A stretch of DNA of 33,457 bases, taken from Ramlibacter sp. Lineage in GTDB: Bacteria > Pseudomonadota > Gammaproteobacteria > Burkholderiales > Burkholderiaceae_C. The notes beneath the pieces are model-generated. The model saw only the letters and a program-made list of their open reading frames with translations, searched no databases and was not told where the DNA came from. Made by a program: the position numbers and the translations under genes. Each line of letters begins with the position of its first letter. The first letter of the stretch is position 1. The DNA lies in NCBI RefSeq assembly GCF_028291745.1, contig NZ_JAQGNQ010000081.1:1-33457 (forward strand). Reading direction: 5' to 3'. Of the stretch, positions 1 to 8,989 are shown piece after piece.

Positions 1-1580
1 TGGCCCACTTCGCCGATGCGAAAATCCGCGACGCCTACCTGACCAAGGACAAGCAGGAACGCACGGCCAAATTGAAATCGGCCACCAGCGAAGTGCTGGC
101 CGACCTGGCCGCCGAAGCTGCCGGCACGGGCGCCTCGGCGCCGGACAGCGCCGAAGTAAACAACATCCTGTTAGACATGGAAGCGAAGATCGTCCGTTCG
201 CAGATTATCGACGGCGAACCACGCATCGACGGCCGCGACACGCGCACCGTGCGCCCGATCGAGATCCGCACCGGCGTGCTGCCCCGCACCCACGGTTCCG
301 CGCTGTTCACGCGCGGCGAGACCCAGGCGCTGGTGATCGCCACGCTGGGCACCGAGCAGGACGCGCAGCGCATCGACGCGCTGGCCGGCGAGTACCACGA
401 CCGCTTCCTGTTCCACTACAACATGCCTCCCTTCGCCACCGGCGAAACCGGCCGCATGGGCTCCACCAAGCGCCGCGAAGTCGGTCACGGCCGCCTGGCC
501 AAGCGCGCGCTGATCCCGCTGCTGCCCTCGAAGGAAGAGTTCCCCTACGTGATGCGCGTGGTCTCCGAGATCACCGAATCCAACGGCTCCTCGTCGATGG
601 CCTCCGTGTGCGGCGGCTGCCTGGCGCTGATGGACGCCGGCGTGCCGATGAAGGCGCACGTCGCCGGCATCGCCATGGGCCTGATCAAGGAAGGCAACCG
701 CTTCGCGGTGCTGACCGACATCCTGGGCGACGAGGACCACCTCGGCGACATGGACTTCAAGGTGGCCGGCACCGTCAACGGCGTGACCGCCCTGCAGATG
801 GACATCAAGATCCAGGGCATCACCAAGGAGATCATGCAGGTCGCCCTGGCGCAGGCCAAGGAAGCGCGCATGCACATCCTGGGCAAGATGCAGGAAGCGC
901 TGGGCGAAGCGAAGACGGACGTCTCCAACTTCGCGCCGCGCCTGTTCACGATGAAGATCAACCCCGAGAAGATCCGCGACGTGATCGGCAAGGGCGGCTC
1001 GGTGATCCGGGCACTGACCGAGGAGACCGGCACGCAGATCGACATCGGCGAAGACGGCACCATCACGATCGCTTCCACCGACCCCGAAAAGGCGGAGATG
1101 GCGAAGAAGCGCATCGAGCAGATCACGGCCGAAGTGGAAGTGGGCAAGGTCTACGAAGGCGCGGTCACCAAGATCCTGGACTTCGGCGCGCTGATCAACC
1201 TGCTGCCCGGCAAGGACGGCCTGCTGCACATCTCGCAGATCGCGCACGAGCGGGTCGAGAAGGTCAGCGACTACCTGTCCGAAGGCCAGGTGGTGCGCGT
1301 GAAGGTGCTGGAGACCGACGACAAGGGCCGCGTCAAGCTGTCCATGAAGGCTCTGGCCGACCGGCCCGAAGGCATGGAAGAGCGCCCGCGCGAGCCGCGT
1401 GGCGACCGCCCGCCGCGTGGCGAGTACCGCGGTGGCGGCGATCGCGGCGACCGTGGCGATCGTCCCCCGCGCGAACCGCGCGACTTCCGCGAACCGCGTG
1501 AACCGCGCGACGCGCTGCCGGTGCAGGACAACGGCGGCAACACCGGCGGCAATACCGGCAACAACGATCCGCAGCAATGA
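1..1580 (+). CDS. pnp: Polyribonucleotide nucleotidyltransferase (PNPase), 5' end missing
   Basis: Phosphorolytic 3'-5' exoribonuclease of cytoplasmic RNA turnover. The frame is open from the left edge (first whole codon at 3) and stops with TGA at 1578-1580, so about 525 C-terminal residues are present of a family norm near 700. Visible in order: the end of the linker helical region, the second RNase PH domain with the [11 protein letters not shown] phosphate-binding stretch (about 580-620) and the catalytic [12 protein letters not shown] segment (about 727-761, two Asp and a Lys as in E. coli), a KH domain with [10 protein letters not shown] (about 987-1016), and an S1 domain (about 1141-1350). 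The last ~65 residues are a low-complexity tail rich in Arg, Gly, Asp and Pro, ending in GGN/GN repeats, probably disordered and RNA-binding. Identity is secure; only the start lies outside the window. Confidence 0.98.
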   Translation, partial: AHFADAKIRDAYLTKDKQERTAKLKSATSEVLADLAAEAAGTGASAPDSAEVNNILLDMEAKIVRSQIIDGEPRIDGRDTRTVRPIEIRTGVLPRTHGSALFTRGETQALVIATLGTEQDAQRIDALAGEYHDRFLFHYNMPPFATGETGRMGSTKRREVGHGRLAKRALIPLLPSKEEFPYVMRVVSEITESNGSSSMASVCGGCLALMDAGVPMKAHVAGIAMGLIKEGNRFAVLTDILGDEDHLGDMDFKVAGTVNGVTALQMDIKIQGITKEIMQVALAQAKEARMHILGKMQEALGEAKTDVSNFAPRLFTMKINPEKIRDVIGKGGSVIRALTEETGTQIDIGEDGTITIASTDPEKAEMAKKRIEQITAEVEVGKVYEGAVTKILDFGALINLLPGKDGLLHISQIAHERVEKVSDYLSEGQVVRVKVLETDDKGRVKLSMKALADRPEGMEERPREPRGDRPPRGEYRGGGDRGDRGDRPPREPRDFREPREPRDALPVQDNGGNTGGNTGNNDPQQ

Positions 1581-1639
1581 CGAATGACTGCGCGCTGCGC
1601 GCGGCGATGACCGATGACGTCCTGCGTCATTCGTCATCG
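1577..1639 (+). other. Two mutually exclusive hairpins at the pnp stop codon
   Basis: The 12-base arm at 1577-1588 (atgacgaatgac), which includes the pnp TGA, has a perfect reverse complement at 1626-1637. A second arm at 1605-1619 pairs 13 of 15 bases with 1625-1639 around a 5-base loop. Both use the same 3' arm, so only one can form at a time. There is no T-run, so this is not a standard intrinsic terminator. It could be a stabilising or processing structure at the pnp mRNA end, or a degenerate repeat. The structure is seen in the sequence; the role is inference. Confidence 0.5.
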
Positions 1640-1680
1640 AAGCTGCGCAGCAGCAAGGTCATCGGCGACAGCGAGTCATC

Positions 1681-2670
1681 ATGAAAGCCATCGAAATCAC
1701 GCAATACGGCGCGCCGGAAGTCCTGCGTGCCGGCGAACGTCCGGACCCGGTCGCCGGCGCCGGCGAGGTGCTGATCCGCGTCGCGGCCAGTGGCATCAAC
1801 CGGCCCGACGTGCTGCAGCGCACCGGCAACTATCCGGTGCCGCCCGGCGCCTCCGACATCCCGGGCCTGGAGGTCGCGGGCACCATCGTCGGCGGCGATG
1901 CCGCGGCGCTGGCGGCCGCGGGCTTCAAGCAGGGCGACCGCGTCTGCGCACTGGTCGCCGGCGGCGGCTACGCGCAACTGTGCGTCGCTCCGATCGGCCA
2001 GTGTCTGCCCGTTCCCAAGGGCCTGAGCGACGTCGAAGCGGCTTCGCTGCCGGAGACCTTCTTCACCGTGTGGAGCAACGTGTTCGACCGCGGCCGCCTG
2101 CAGCCCGGGGAGACCTTCCTGGTGCAGGGCGGCACCAGCGGCATCGGCGTCACCGCGATCCAGCTGGCCAAGGCCATGGGCGCGTCCAAGGTGCTGGCCA
2201 CGGCCGGCTCCGACGAGAAGTGCCAGGCCTGCATCGCCCTCGGCGCGGATCACGCGATCAACTACAAGACGCAGGACTTCGTCGAAGAGGCCAAGAGGCT
2301 CACCGATGGCAAGGGCGTCGACGTGATCCTCGACATGGTCGCCGGCAGTTATGTCGACCGCGAGGTGAAGTGCGTCAACGAGGACGGCCGCATCGTGATC
2401 ATCGCGGTGCAGGGCGGGACCAAGAGCGAATTCAACGCCGGCCTCGTGCTGCGTCGCCGGATCACGGTCACCGGTTCCACGCTGCGTCCGCGTCCGGTGG
2501 CCTTCAAGACGGCCATCGCGCAGAACCTGCGCAAGAACGTCTGGCCGCTGATCGAAGCCGGCAGGATCAAGCCCGCGATCCACTGCACCTTCCCGGCGGC
2601 CGAAGCTGCCAAGGCGCATGCCCTGATGGAATCGGGCCAGCACGTCGGCAAGATCGTCCTGACCTGGTGA
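1681..2670 (+). CDS. NAD(P)H:quinone oxidoreductase, PIG3-like zinc-independent MDR family
   Basis: A 329-residue medium-chain dehydrogenase/reductase of the quinone oxidoreductase type, expected to reduce quinones with NADPH in the cytoplasm. The N-terminal half has the GroES-like fold signature ([22 protein letters not shown]) and lacks the catalytic-zinc His/Cys pattern of alcohol dehydrogenases. The Rossmann nucleotide motif is GGTSGIG at residues 150-156, followed by AIQLAKAMG. The length matches the PIG3 (TP53I3-like) subgroup. It starts 100 bases after pnp and ends 8 bases before tpiA, so it probably shares a transcript with tpiA and secG. The start is chosen because [10 protein letters not shown] is the usual family beginning; the ribosome site before it is weak. 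The exact physiological substrate is unknown. Confidence 0.9.
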   Translation: MKAIEITQYGAPEVLRAGERPDPVAGAGEVLIRVAASGINRPDVLQRTGNYPVPPGASDIPGLEVAGTIVGGDAAALAAAGFKQGDRVCALVAGGGYAQLCVAPIGQCLPVPKGLSDVEAASLPETFFTVWSNVFDRGRLQPGETFLVQGGTSGIGVTAIQLAKAMGASKVLATAGSDEKCQACIALGADHAINYKTQDFVEEAKRLTDGKGVDVILDMVAGSYVDREVKCVNEDGRIVIIAVQGGTKSEFNAGLVLRRRITVTGSTLRPRPVAFKTAIAQNLRKNVWPLIEAGRIKPAIHCTFPAAEAAKAHALMESGQHVGKIVLTW

Positions 2671-2678
2671 GCCCGACG

Positions 2679-3428
2679 ATGCGCAAGAGAAAGCTGATCG
2701 CCGGCAACTGGAAGATGAATGGCACGCTCGAGGCCAACGACGCGCTGCTGCGCGCCGTGGCGGCGGGGATCAACGAGCTGGCCTGCCAGGTGGTGGTGTG
2801 CGTGCCCGCGCCGTATCTGGCGCAGGTGCAGATGCTGCGCCAGGGATCGAAGATCGAACTGGGCGCGCAGGACGTCTCGCGGCATGCCACTGGTGCCTAC
2901 ACCGGCGAGGTGTCGGCGACCATGCTGCGCGAGTTCGGCGTGCGCTACGCGATCGTCGGCCATTCCGAGCGGCGCCAGTGCCATGGCGAGACCGATGCGA
3001 TCGTGGCCGAGAAGGCGAGGACGGCGCTCGCCCATGGCATCACGCCCATCGTGTGCGTGGGCGAGACGCTGGCGGAGCGCGAAGCCGGCCAGACCGAGGA
3101 GGTGGTGAAGCGCCAGCTGGCTGCCGTGATCCACGTCAACGGCCATTGCATCAGCGAGATCGTCGTGGCCTACGAGCCGGTGTGGGCCATAGGAACCGGC
3201 AAGACGGCCAGCCCCGAGCAGGCGCAGCAGGTGCATGCCTTGCTGCGCCAGCAGCTTGCCGCCGCGACCGAGCATGCCGAGCGCGTGCACCTGCTGTATG
3301 GCGGCAGCATGAATGCGGCCAACGCGGCGACACTGCTGGCGCAGACCGATATCGACGGCGGCCTGGTCGGTGGCGCGTCGCTCAAGGCCCCCGACTTTCT
3401 ACAAATCATCGCCGCCGCCTGCGCTTGA
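2679..3428 (+). CDS. tpiA: Triosephosphate isomerase
   Basis: Interconverts dihydroxyacetone phosphate and glyceraldehyde 3-phosphate in glycolysis and gluconeogenesis. The protein has 249 residues, the usual length. All catalytic residues are present: Asn10 and Lys12 in GNWKMN, His95 in the GHSERR motif, and Glu166 in [11 protein letters not shown], which also begins the mobile loop 6. The phosphate-binding YGGS (about 207-210) and GGAS (about 231-234) loops follow. The ATG at 2679 lies 8 bases after the oxidoreductase stop and gives the canonical start [14 protein letters not shown]. The open frame runs further upstream but only as a shadow of the preceding gene. It is co-directional with secG, 34 bases downstream, a common Burkholderiales arrangement. 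Confidence 0.98.
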   Translation: MRKRKLIAGNWKMNGTLEANDALLRAVAAGINELACQVVVCVPAPYLAQVQMLRQGSKIELGAQDVSRHATGAYTGEVSATMLREFGVRYAIVGHSERRQCHGETDAIVAEKARTALAHGITPIVCVGETLAEREAGQTEEVVKRQLAAVIHVNGHCISEIVVAYEPVWAIGTGKTASPEQAQQVHALLRQQLAAATEHAERVHLLYGGSMNAANAATLLAQTDIDGGLVGGASLKAPDFLQIIAAACA

Positions 3429-3462
3429 AGCGGGCGAGCCACGAGAACAGAGGAGTATTTGA

Positions 3463-3921
3463 ATGAATGCATTGTTGACCATCGTGCTGGCGGTCCAGAT
3501 CCTGACGGCGCTGGGCATGATCGGACTGATCCTGCTGCAGCATGGCAAGGGCGCGGACATGGGCGCGGCCTTCGGCAGCGGCGCCTCGGGCAGCCTGTTC
3601 GGTGCCTCCGGCAGCGCGAACTTCCTGTCCCGCACCACGGCCGTCCTGGCGGGCGTGTTCTTTGTCTGCACGCTGGCACTGGCCTATTTCAGCCACAGCG
3701 TGGGGCCCGCCAGTTCCGGCAGCAGCGTGCTGGAACGCGGCGCACCCCTGCCCGTCGCCCCGGCGACGCCGCCTTCGCCGGCCAACCAGATCCCTGGCGG
3801 CGGCACGCCCGTGCCCGCGCAGCAGGGCCCGGCCACCACGCCGGCCACCCCGGCATCGGTCGGGGCAGGCCTCGCGCCGGTGGCGCCTGCGTCCGGTGCC
3901 GGACAGATCCCCACCAGGTGA
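3463..3921 (+). CDS. secG: Preprotein translocase subunit SecG
   Basis: Small inner-membrane subunit of the SecYEG protein-export channel. The 152-residue protein has two hydrophobic segments (about residues 3-24 and 52-74). The connecting loop carries the family motif around QHGKGADMGAAFGSG and SGSLFGASG. The C-terminal ~75 residues are a Pro/Ala/Gly/Thr-rich extension absent from the ~110-residue E. coli protein but usual in Burkholderiales. An AGGAG ribosome site at 3451-3455 supports the ATG at 3463; an alternative ATG at 3459 is in another frame. It follows tpiA by 34 bases, probably in the same operon. Confidence 0.95.
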   Translation: MNALLTIVLAVQILTALGMIGLILLQHGKGADMGAAFGSGASGSLFGASGSANFLSRTTAVLAGVFFVCTLALAYFSHSVGPASSGSSVLERGAPLPVAPATPPSPANQIPGGGTPVPAQQGPATTPATPASVGAGLAPVAPASGAGQIPTR

Positions 3922-4004
3922 TGCCGCGCACCGAATCAAGGCATCGCTGCGCTGCAGAGGGGCCTTTGTTTCGGAGTACACTCAGTAGTTGTCCGGATGC
4001 GCAT

Positions 4005-4024
4005 TGTGTTTCTTGCGAAACACA
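4005..4024 (+). other. Perfect 8-bp hairpin in the secG-tRNA gap
   Basis: Arms tgtgtttc (4005-4012) and gaaacaca (4017-4024) enclose the tetraloop ttgc. The hairpin lies 34 bases before the tRNA. No T-run follows, so it may be a weak terminator for the tpiA-secG transcript or a processing signal in the tRNA leader. The rest of the 136-base gap (3922-4057) shows only a weak -10-like TACACT at 3977-3982 without a convincing -35 box. Confidence 0.45.
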
Positions 4025-4057
4025 GCCCTCATCAGCGCTTCGGATGCGTTCAGAATT

Positions 4058-4142
4058 GCCGACGTGGTGAAATTGGTAGACACGCTATCTTGAGGGGGTA
4101 GTGGCGAAAGCTGTGCGAGTTCGAGTCTCGCCGTCGGCACCA
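4058..4142 (+). tRNA. tRNA-Leu (anticodon GAG)
   Basis: This is an 85-base class II tRNA. The acceptor stem gccgacg (4058-4064) pairs with cgtcggc (4132-4138). A73 is followed by an encoded CCA (4140-4142). The anticodon stem ctatc/ggtag (4085-4089, 4097-4101) encloses the loop ttgaggg with anticodon GAG at 4092-4094, reading CUC and CUU. The D-arm contains the conserved TGGTAGA and the T-arm contains gttcgag. A long variable arm is present, as expected for leucine. It lies between secG and nuoA, a placement I recall as conserved in beta-proteobacteria. Confidence 0.97.
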
Positions 4143-4150
4143 AGATAACA

Positions 4151-4177
4151 GCCTGCCGGGCTACGGCACCGGCAGGC
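4151..4177 (+). terminator. Hairpin just after tRNA-Leu, probable tRNA terminator or processing stem
   Basis: A perfect 9-bp inverted repeat, gcctgccgg (4151-4159) and ccggcaggc (4169-4177) with a 9-base loop, begins 8 bases after the CCA end. It is followed by aatctctcg, only weakly T-rich. It could end the tRNA transcript partially or mark the 3' processing boundary. nuoA starts 24 bases later, so complete termination here would need a nuo promoter within a very short space. Confidence 0.5.
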
Positions 4178-4201
4178 AATCTCTCGCGGATCCTGCCCCA
4201 G

Positions 4202-4573
4202 ATGAACCTCGACCAGTACCTCCCTGTCCTCCTGTTCATCCTTGTCGGGACAGGCGTCGGCATCGCTCCCCAGGCCATGGGCTGGTTCCTCGCAAAGGGG
4301 ATCGGCGTGCACCGGCCGGACGCCGCCAAGAACTCGCCTTACGAATGCGGCTTCGAAGCCTTCGAGGACGCGCGCATGAAGTTCGACGTGCGCTACTACC
4401 TCGTCGCCATTCTCTTCATCCTGTTCGACCTGGAAATCGCCTTCCTCTTCCCGTGGGCCGTGGCGCTCAAGGAGATCGGCATCGTCGGCTTCTGGGCCAT
4501 GATGATCTTCCTGGCCATCCTGGTGGTCGGCTTCGTCTACGAATGGAAGAAGGGCGCGCTCGACTGGGAATGA
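4202..4573 (+). CDS. nuoA: NADH:quinone oxidoreductase subunit A
   Basis: Membrane-arm subunit of complex I near the quinone site. The 123 residues form three transmembrane helices (about 7-29, 65-87, 94-114). The loop between the first two carries the conserved [20 protein letters not shown] motif. The loop Cys and the acidic residues near it are intact. It is the first gene of the nuo operon and starts 59 bases after tRNA-Leu. No clear Shine-Dalgarno sequence precedes the ATG (cctgccccag), so initiation may be weak. The stop at 4571-4573 overlaps an in-frame upstream ATG of the nuoB frame. Confidence 0.97.
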   Translation: MNLDQYLPVLLFILVGTGVGIAPQAMGWFLAKGIGVHRPDAAKNSPYECGFEAFEDARMKFDVRYYLVAILFILFDLEIAFLFPWAVALKEIGIVGFWAMMIFLAILVVGFVYEWKKGALDWE

Positions 4574-4608
4574 TTCCCTCGCGTCCTATCCCCCAAGAAA
4601 GTTTCCCG

Positions 4609-5088
4609 ATGGCAAACCAAGGACTCCTCGAAAAAGGCGTCGTGACCACGACCGTCGACACGGTCATCAACTGGGCCAAGACCGGCTCGCTGTGGCCGAT
4701 GACTTTCGGTCTCGCCTGCTGCGCGGTGGAGATGATGCACGCCGGCGCCGCCCGCTACGACATCGATCGCTTCGGCATGCTGTTCCGCCCGAGCCCGCGC
4801 CAGTCCGACCTGATGATCGTGGCCGGCACGCTGTGCAACAAGATGGCGCCGGCGCTGCGCCGCGTGTACGACCAGATGGCCGAGCCGCGCTGGGTGCTCT
4901 CCATGGGCACCTGCGCCAACGGCGGCGGCTATTACCACTACAGCTATTCGGTGGTCCGCGGCTGCGACCGCATCGTGCCGGTCGACGTCTACGTGCCCGG
5001 CTGCCCGCCGACGGCCGAGGCCTTGCTGTACGGAATCATCCAGCTGCAGCAGAAGATCCGCCGCACGCAGACCATCGCGAGGGCCTGA
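4609..5088 (+). CDS. nuoB: NADH:quinone oxidoreductase subunit B (cluster N2)
   Basis: Peripheral-arm subunit holding the terminal [4Fe-4S] cluster N2 that passes electrons to quinone. The 159 residues include the ligands Cys37-Cys38 (ACCAVEMM), Cys102 (GTCANGG) and Cys132 ([10 protein letters not shown]). The chosen ATG at 4609, with aagaaag upstream, gives [10 protein letters not shown] and the usual beta-proteobacterial length. A second in-frame ATG at 4570 overlaps the nuoA stop as ATGA and would add 13 residues ([13 protein letters not shown]). That extension lacks family similarity as I know it, but it would couple translation to nuoA. Confidence 0.97.
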   Translation: MANQGLLEKGVVTTTVDTVINWAKTGSLWPMTFGLACCAVEMMHAGAARYDIDRFGMLFRPSPRQSDLMIVAGTLCNKMAPALRRVYDQMAEPRWVLSMGTCANGGGYYHYSYSVVRGCDRIVPVDVYVPGCPPTAEALLYGIIQLQQKIRRTQTIARA

Positions 5089-5090
5089 GC

Positions 5091-5711
5091 ATGCCAGCTA
5101 CTCTTGCTGCGGTGTCGCCGGCACCGGAGAGCATCGTCGAGGCCGTGACTGCCGCTCTCGGCGACAAGGCGAAGCGCGTCGACCTGAAGCTGGGCGAAGT
5201 GACGATCATCGTCACGCCGCAGAATTATCTCGAGGCCTGCCGCATCCTGCGCGATGCGCCCGGCTGCCAGTTCGAGCAGCTGCTGGACCTGTGCGGTGTC
5301 GACTATTCCGAATACAAGATGGGCGACTGGGACGGCCCGCGCTACGCGGTGGTCTCGCACCTGCTGTCCGTGAGCCTGAACCAGCGGGTGCGCGTGCGCG
5401 TGTTCTGCAGCGACGACGACCTGCCGGCGGTCGATTCGCTGACGGCGCTGTGGACCGGCGCGAACTGGTTCGAGCGCGAAGCGTTCGACCTGTTCGGGAT
5501 CATCTTCGAGGGGCATTCGGACCTGCGCCGCATCCTCACCGACTACGGCTTCATCGGCCATCCCTTCCGCAAGGACTTCCCGGTCTCCGGCCACGTCGAA
5601 ATGATCTATGACGCCGAAAAGAAGCGCGTGATCTACCAGCCCGTGACGATCGAGCCGCGCGAGATCACGCCGCGCATCATCCGCGAGGAGAAGTACGGGG
5701 GATTGCAGTGA
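5091..5711 (+). CDS. nuoC: NADH:quinone oxidoreductase subunit C
   Basis: The 30-kDa-type peripheral subunit of complex I, 206 residues, located between NuoB and NuoD. It is not fused to NuoD, unlike E. coli NuoCD. The family signature is [26 protein letters not shown] with the following GHPFRKDFP (residues about 125-165), matching the complex I 30-kDa pattern. The ATG lies 2 bases after the nuoB stop. The stop is followed by a 126-base gap that is almost entirely an inverted repeat, which sets nuoD apart from nuoABC. Confidence 0.97.
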   Translation: MPATLAAVSPAPESIVEAVTAALGDKAKRVDLKLGEVTIIVTPQNYLEACRILRDAPGCQFEQLLDLCGVDYSEYKMGDWDGPRYAVVSHLLSVSLNQRVRVRVFCSDDDLPAVDSLTALWTGANWFEREAFDLFGIIFEGHSDLRRILTDYGFIGHPFRKDFPVSGHVEMIYDAEKKRVIYQPVTIEPREITPRIIREEKYGGLQ

Positions 5712-5725
5712 TTGCTTCGAAAAAT

Positions 5726-5826
5726 TTGAACGCAGAAGTCGCAGAAGCAACGCAGAAATCGCAGAAGAATTCCTTCAAGGTTTTTTTCTGCGTGTTCTGC
5801 GCTTCTTCTGCGTCTTCTGCGTTCAA
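5726..5826. repeat. Heptamer-array hairpin element, copy 1 (CGCAGAA family), inside nuo operon
   Basis: The element has two ~40-base arms around a short A/T-richer centre with an EcoRI-type gaattc. The left arm holds four cgcagaa units starting at 5731, 5740, 5751 and 5760. The right arm holds four ttctgcg units starting at 5786, 5795, 5806 and 5815. Unit spacing is 9-11-9 in both arms, so the array is symmetrical and folds into one long near-perfect hairpin with outer ends ttgaacg/cgttcaa. It fills the nuoC-nuoD gap. A second copy in reverse orientation lies at 31621-31716. It carries no coding capacity and looks like a MITE- or REP-like dispersed element. Confidence 0.85.
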
Positions 5827-5837
5827 AAAAGTCTGAC

Positions 5838-7091
5838 ATGGCAGAGATTAAAAACTACACGCTGAACTTCGGCCCCCAGCACCCCGCGGCGCACGGCGTG
5901 TTGCGGCTTGTGCTCGAGCTCGATGGCGAAGTGATCCAGCGCGCCGATCCGCATATCGGGCTGCTGCATCGCGCGACCGAGAAGCTCGCCGAGACGCGCA
6001 CCTACATCCAGACGCTGCCCTACATGGACCGCCTGGACTACGTCTCGATGATGTCCAACGAGCACGCCTACTGCCTTGCAGTGGAAAAGCTGCTGGGCAT
6101 CGCGGTGCCGATCCGCGCGCAGTACATCCGCGTCCTGTTCTCCGAGCTGACCCGCCTGCTGAACCACCTGCTGTGGCTCGGCGCGCACGGCCTGGACTGC
6201 GGCGCGATGAACATGCTGATCTACTGCTTTCGCGAGCGGGAAGACATCTTCGACATGTACGAAGCGGTCTCCGGCGCGCGCATGCACGCGGCCTACTTCC
6301 GCCCGGGCGGCGTCTATCGCGACCTGCCCGACGCGATGCCGCAGTTCCGCGCCAGCAAGATCCGCAACCAGCGCGAGATCGACCGCATGAACGGCGAGCG
6401 CTCGGGCAGCCTGCTGGACTTCATCGAGAGCTTCAGCAAGCGCTTCCCGCACTACGTCGACGAATACGAGACGCTGCTGACGGAAAACCGCATCTGGAAG
6501 CAGCGCACCGTGGGCATCGGCGTGGTCACGCCCGAGCGCGCGCTCAACATGGGCTTCACCGGGCCGATGCTGCGCGGCTCCGGCATCCTGTGGGACCTGC
6601 GCAAGACGCAGCCCTACGAGGTCTATGAGCTGATGGACTTCGACATCCCGATCGGCAAGACCGGCGACTCGTACGACCGCTACCTGGTGCGCGTGCAGGA
6701 GATGCGCGAAGCCAACCGCATCATCCAGCAATGTGTGGCCTGGCTGCGCGAGAACCCGGGCCCGGTGATCACCGACAACCACAAGGTGGCGCCGCCCGAC
6801 CGCGAGAGCATGAAGACCAACATGGAGGAGCTGATCCACCACTTCAAGCTCTTCTCCGAAGGCATGCGCGTGCCCGAGGGCGAGTCGTATGCCGCGGTGG
6901 AACACCCCAAGGGCGAGTTCGGCATCTACATCGTCAGCGACGGCGCCAACAAGCCCTACCGGCTGAAGATCCGTGCCCCGGGCTTCGCCCACCTGTCCGC
7001 GATGGACGAAATGTCCCGCGGCCACATGATCGCCGACGCCGTCGCGATCATCGGCACGATGGACATCGTGTTCGGAGAGATTGACCGATGA
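5838..7091 (+). CDS. nuoD: NADH:quinone oxidoreductase subunit D
   Basis: The 49-kDa peripheral subunit of complex I, which forms the quinone-binding pocket with NuoB. The 417-residue protein begins [20 protein letters not shown], the standard family start. It contains the [14 protein letters not shown] motif, and the quinone-site His and Tyr regions appear intact. The C-terminal segment DIVFGEIDR is canonical. The ATG lies 12 bases after the palindromic element ends; no good Shine-Dalgarno sequence is visible (aaaaaagtctgac). The stop overlaps the nuoE start as ATGA (7088-7091). Confidence 0.98.
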   Translation: MAEIKNYTLNFGPQHPAAHGVLRLVLELDGEVIQRADPHIGLLHRATEKLAETRTYIQTLPYMDRLDYVSMMSNEHAYCLAVEKLLGIAVPIRAQYIRVLFSELTRLLNHLLWLGAHGLDCGAMNMLIYCFREREDIFDMYEAVSGARMHAAYFRPGGVYRDLPDAMPQFRASKIRNQREIDRMNGERSGSLLDFIESFSKRFPHYVDEYETLLTENRIWKQRTVGIGVVTPERALNMGFTGPMLRGSGILWDLRKTQPYEVYELMDFDIPIGKTGDSYDRYLVRVQEMREANRIIQQCVAWLRENPGPVITDNHKVAPPDRESMKTNMEELIHHFKLFSEGMRVPEGESYAAVEHPKGEFGIYIVSDGANKPYRLKIRAPGFAHLSAMDEMSRGHMIADAVAIIGTMDIVFGEIDR

Positions 7092-7608
7092 CCCCGCAAG
7101 CAAGCCATTCGCAGCAAGCTGCGTATTCGCTGTCCGAGGCGACCCGCGCGCGCTTCGACCGCGAAGTCGCCAAGTACCCGCCCGACCAGAAGCAGTCCGC
7201 CGTGATGGCGCTGCTGGCCATCGTGCAGCAGGAGCAGGGCTTCGTCAGCACCGCCAGCGAGCAGGTGATCGCCGATTACCTCGGCATGCCGACGATCGCC
7301 GTGCACGAGGTCACGACCTTCTACAACATGTACAACCAGCGCCGCGTTGGCAAGTACAAGCTGAACGTCTGCACCAACCTGCCGTGCCAGTTGCGTGACG
7401 GCCAGAAGGCGCTGCATCACCTCGAACAGCGCCTGGGCATTGCCATGGGCGAGACCACGGCCGATGGCCTGTTCACGCTGCAGCAAAGCGAATGCCTCGG
7501 CGCCTGCGCCGACTCGCCCGTGATGCTGGTGAACGACCGCACGATGTGCAGCTTCATGAGCAACGACAAATTGGACCAGCTGATCGAAGGCTTGAAGGGG
7601 GCGCAACA

Positions 7609-7612
<4 letters not shown>
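7088..7612 (+). CDS. nuoE: NADH:quinone oxidoreductase subunit E ([2Fe-2S] N1a)
   Basis: The 24-kDa NADH-dehydrogenase-module subunit, 174 residues, thioredoxin-like. It binds a [2Fe-2S] cluster through Cys95 and Cys100 (CTNLPC) and Cys136 and Cys140 (SECLGAC). It overlaps nuoD at its start and nuoF at its end by ATGA, which points to coupled translation of the NADH-oxidising module. The N-terminal ~12 residues are Gln/Ser-rich and not part of the fold. Confidence 0.97.
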
Positions 7613-8976
<1,364 letters not shown>

Positions 8977-8989
8977 CCCGGAAAACACA

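Noticed and set aside
171..1637. 488-codon minus-strand frame opposite pnp
   Set aside because: Antisense shadow; low-complexity, with no start signal or domain.
5726..5826. Possible CRISPR array from the repeated heptamers
   Set aside because: Units are only 7 bases with 2-4 base spacing and occur as reverse complements in two arms. There are no spacers of 25-40 bases and no cas genes.
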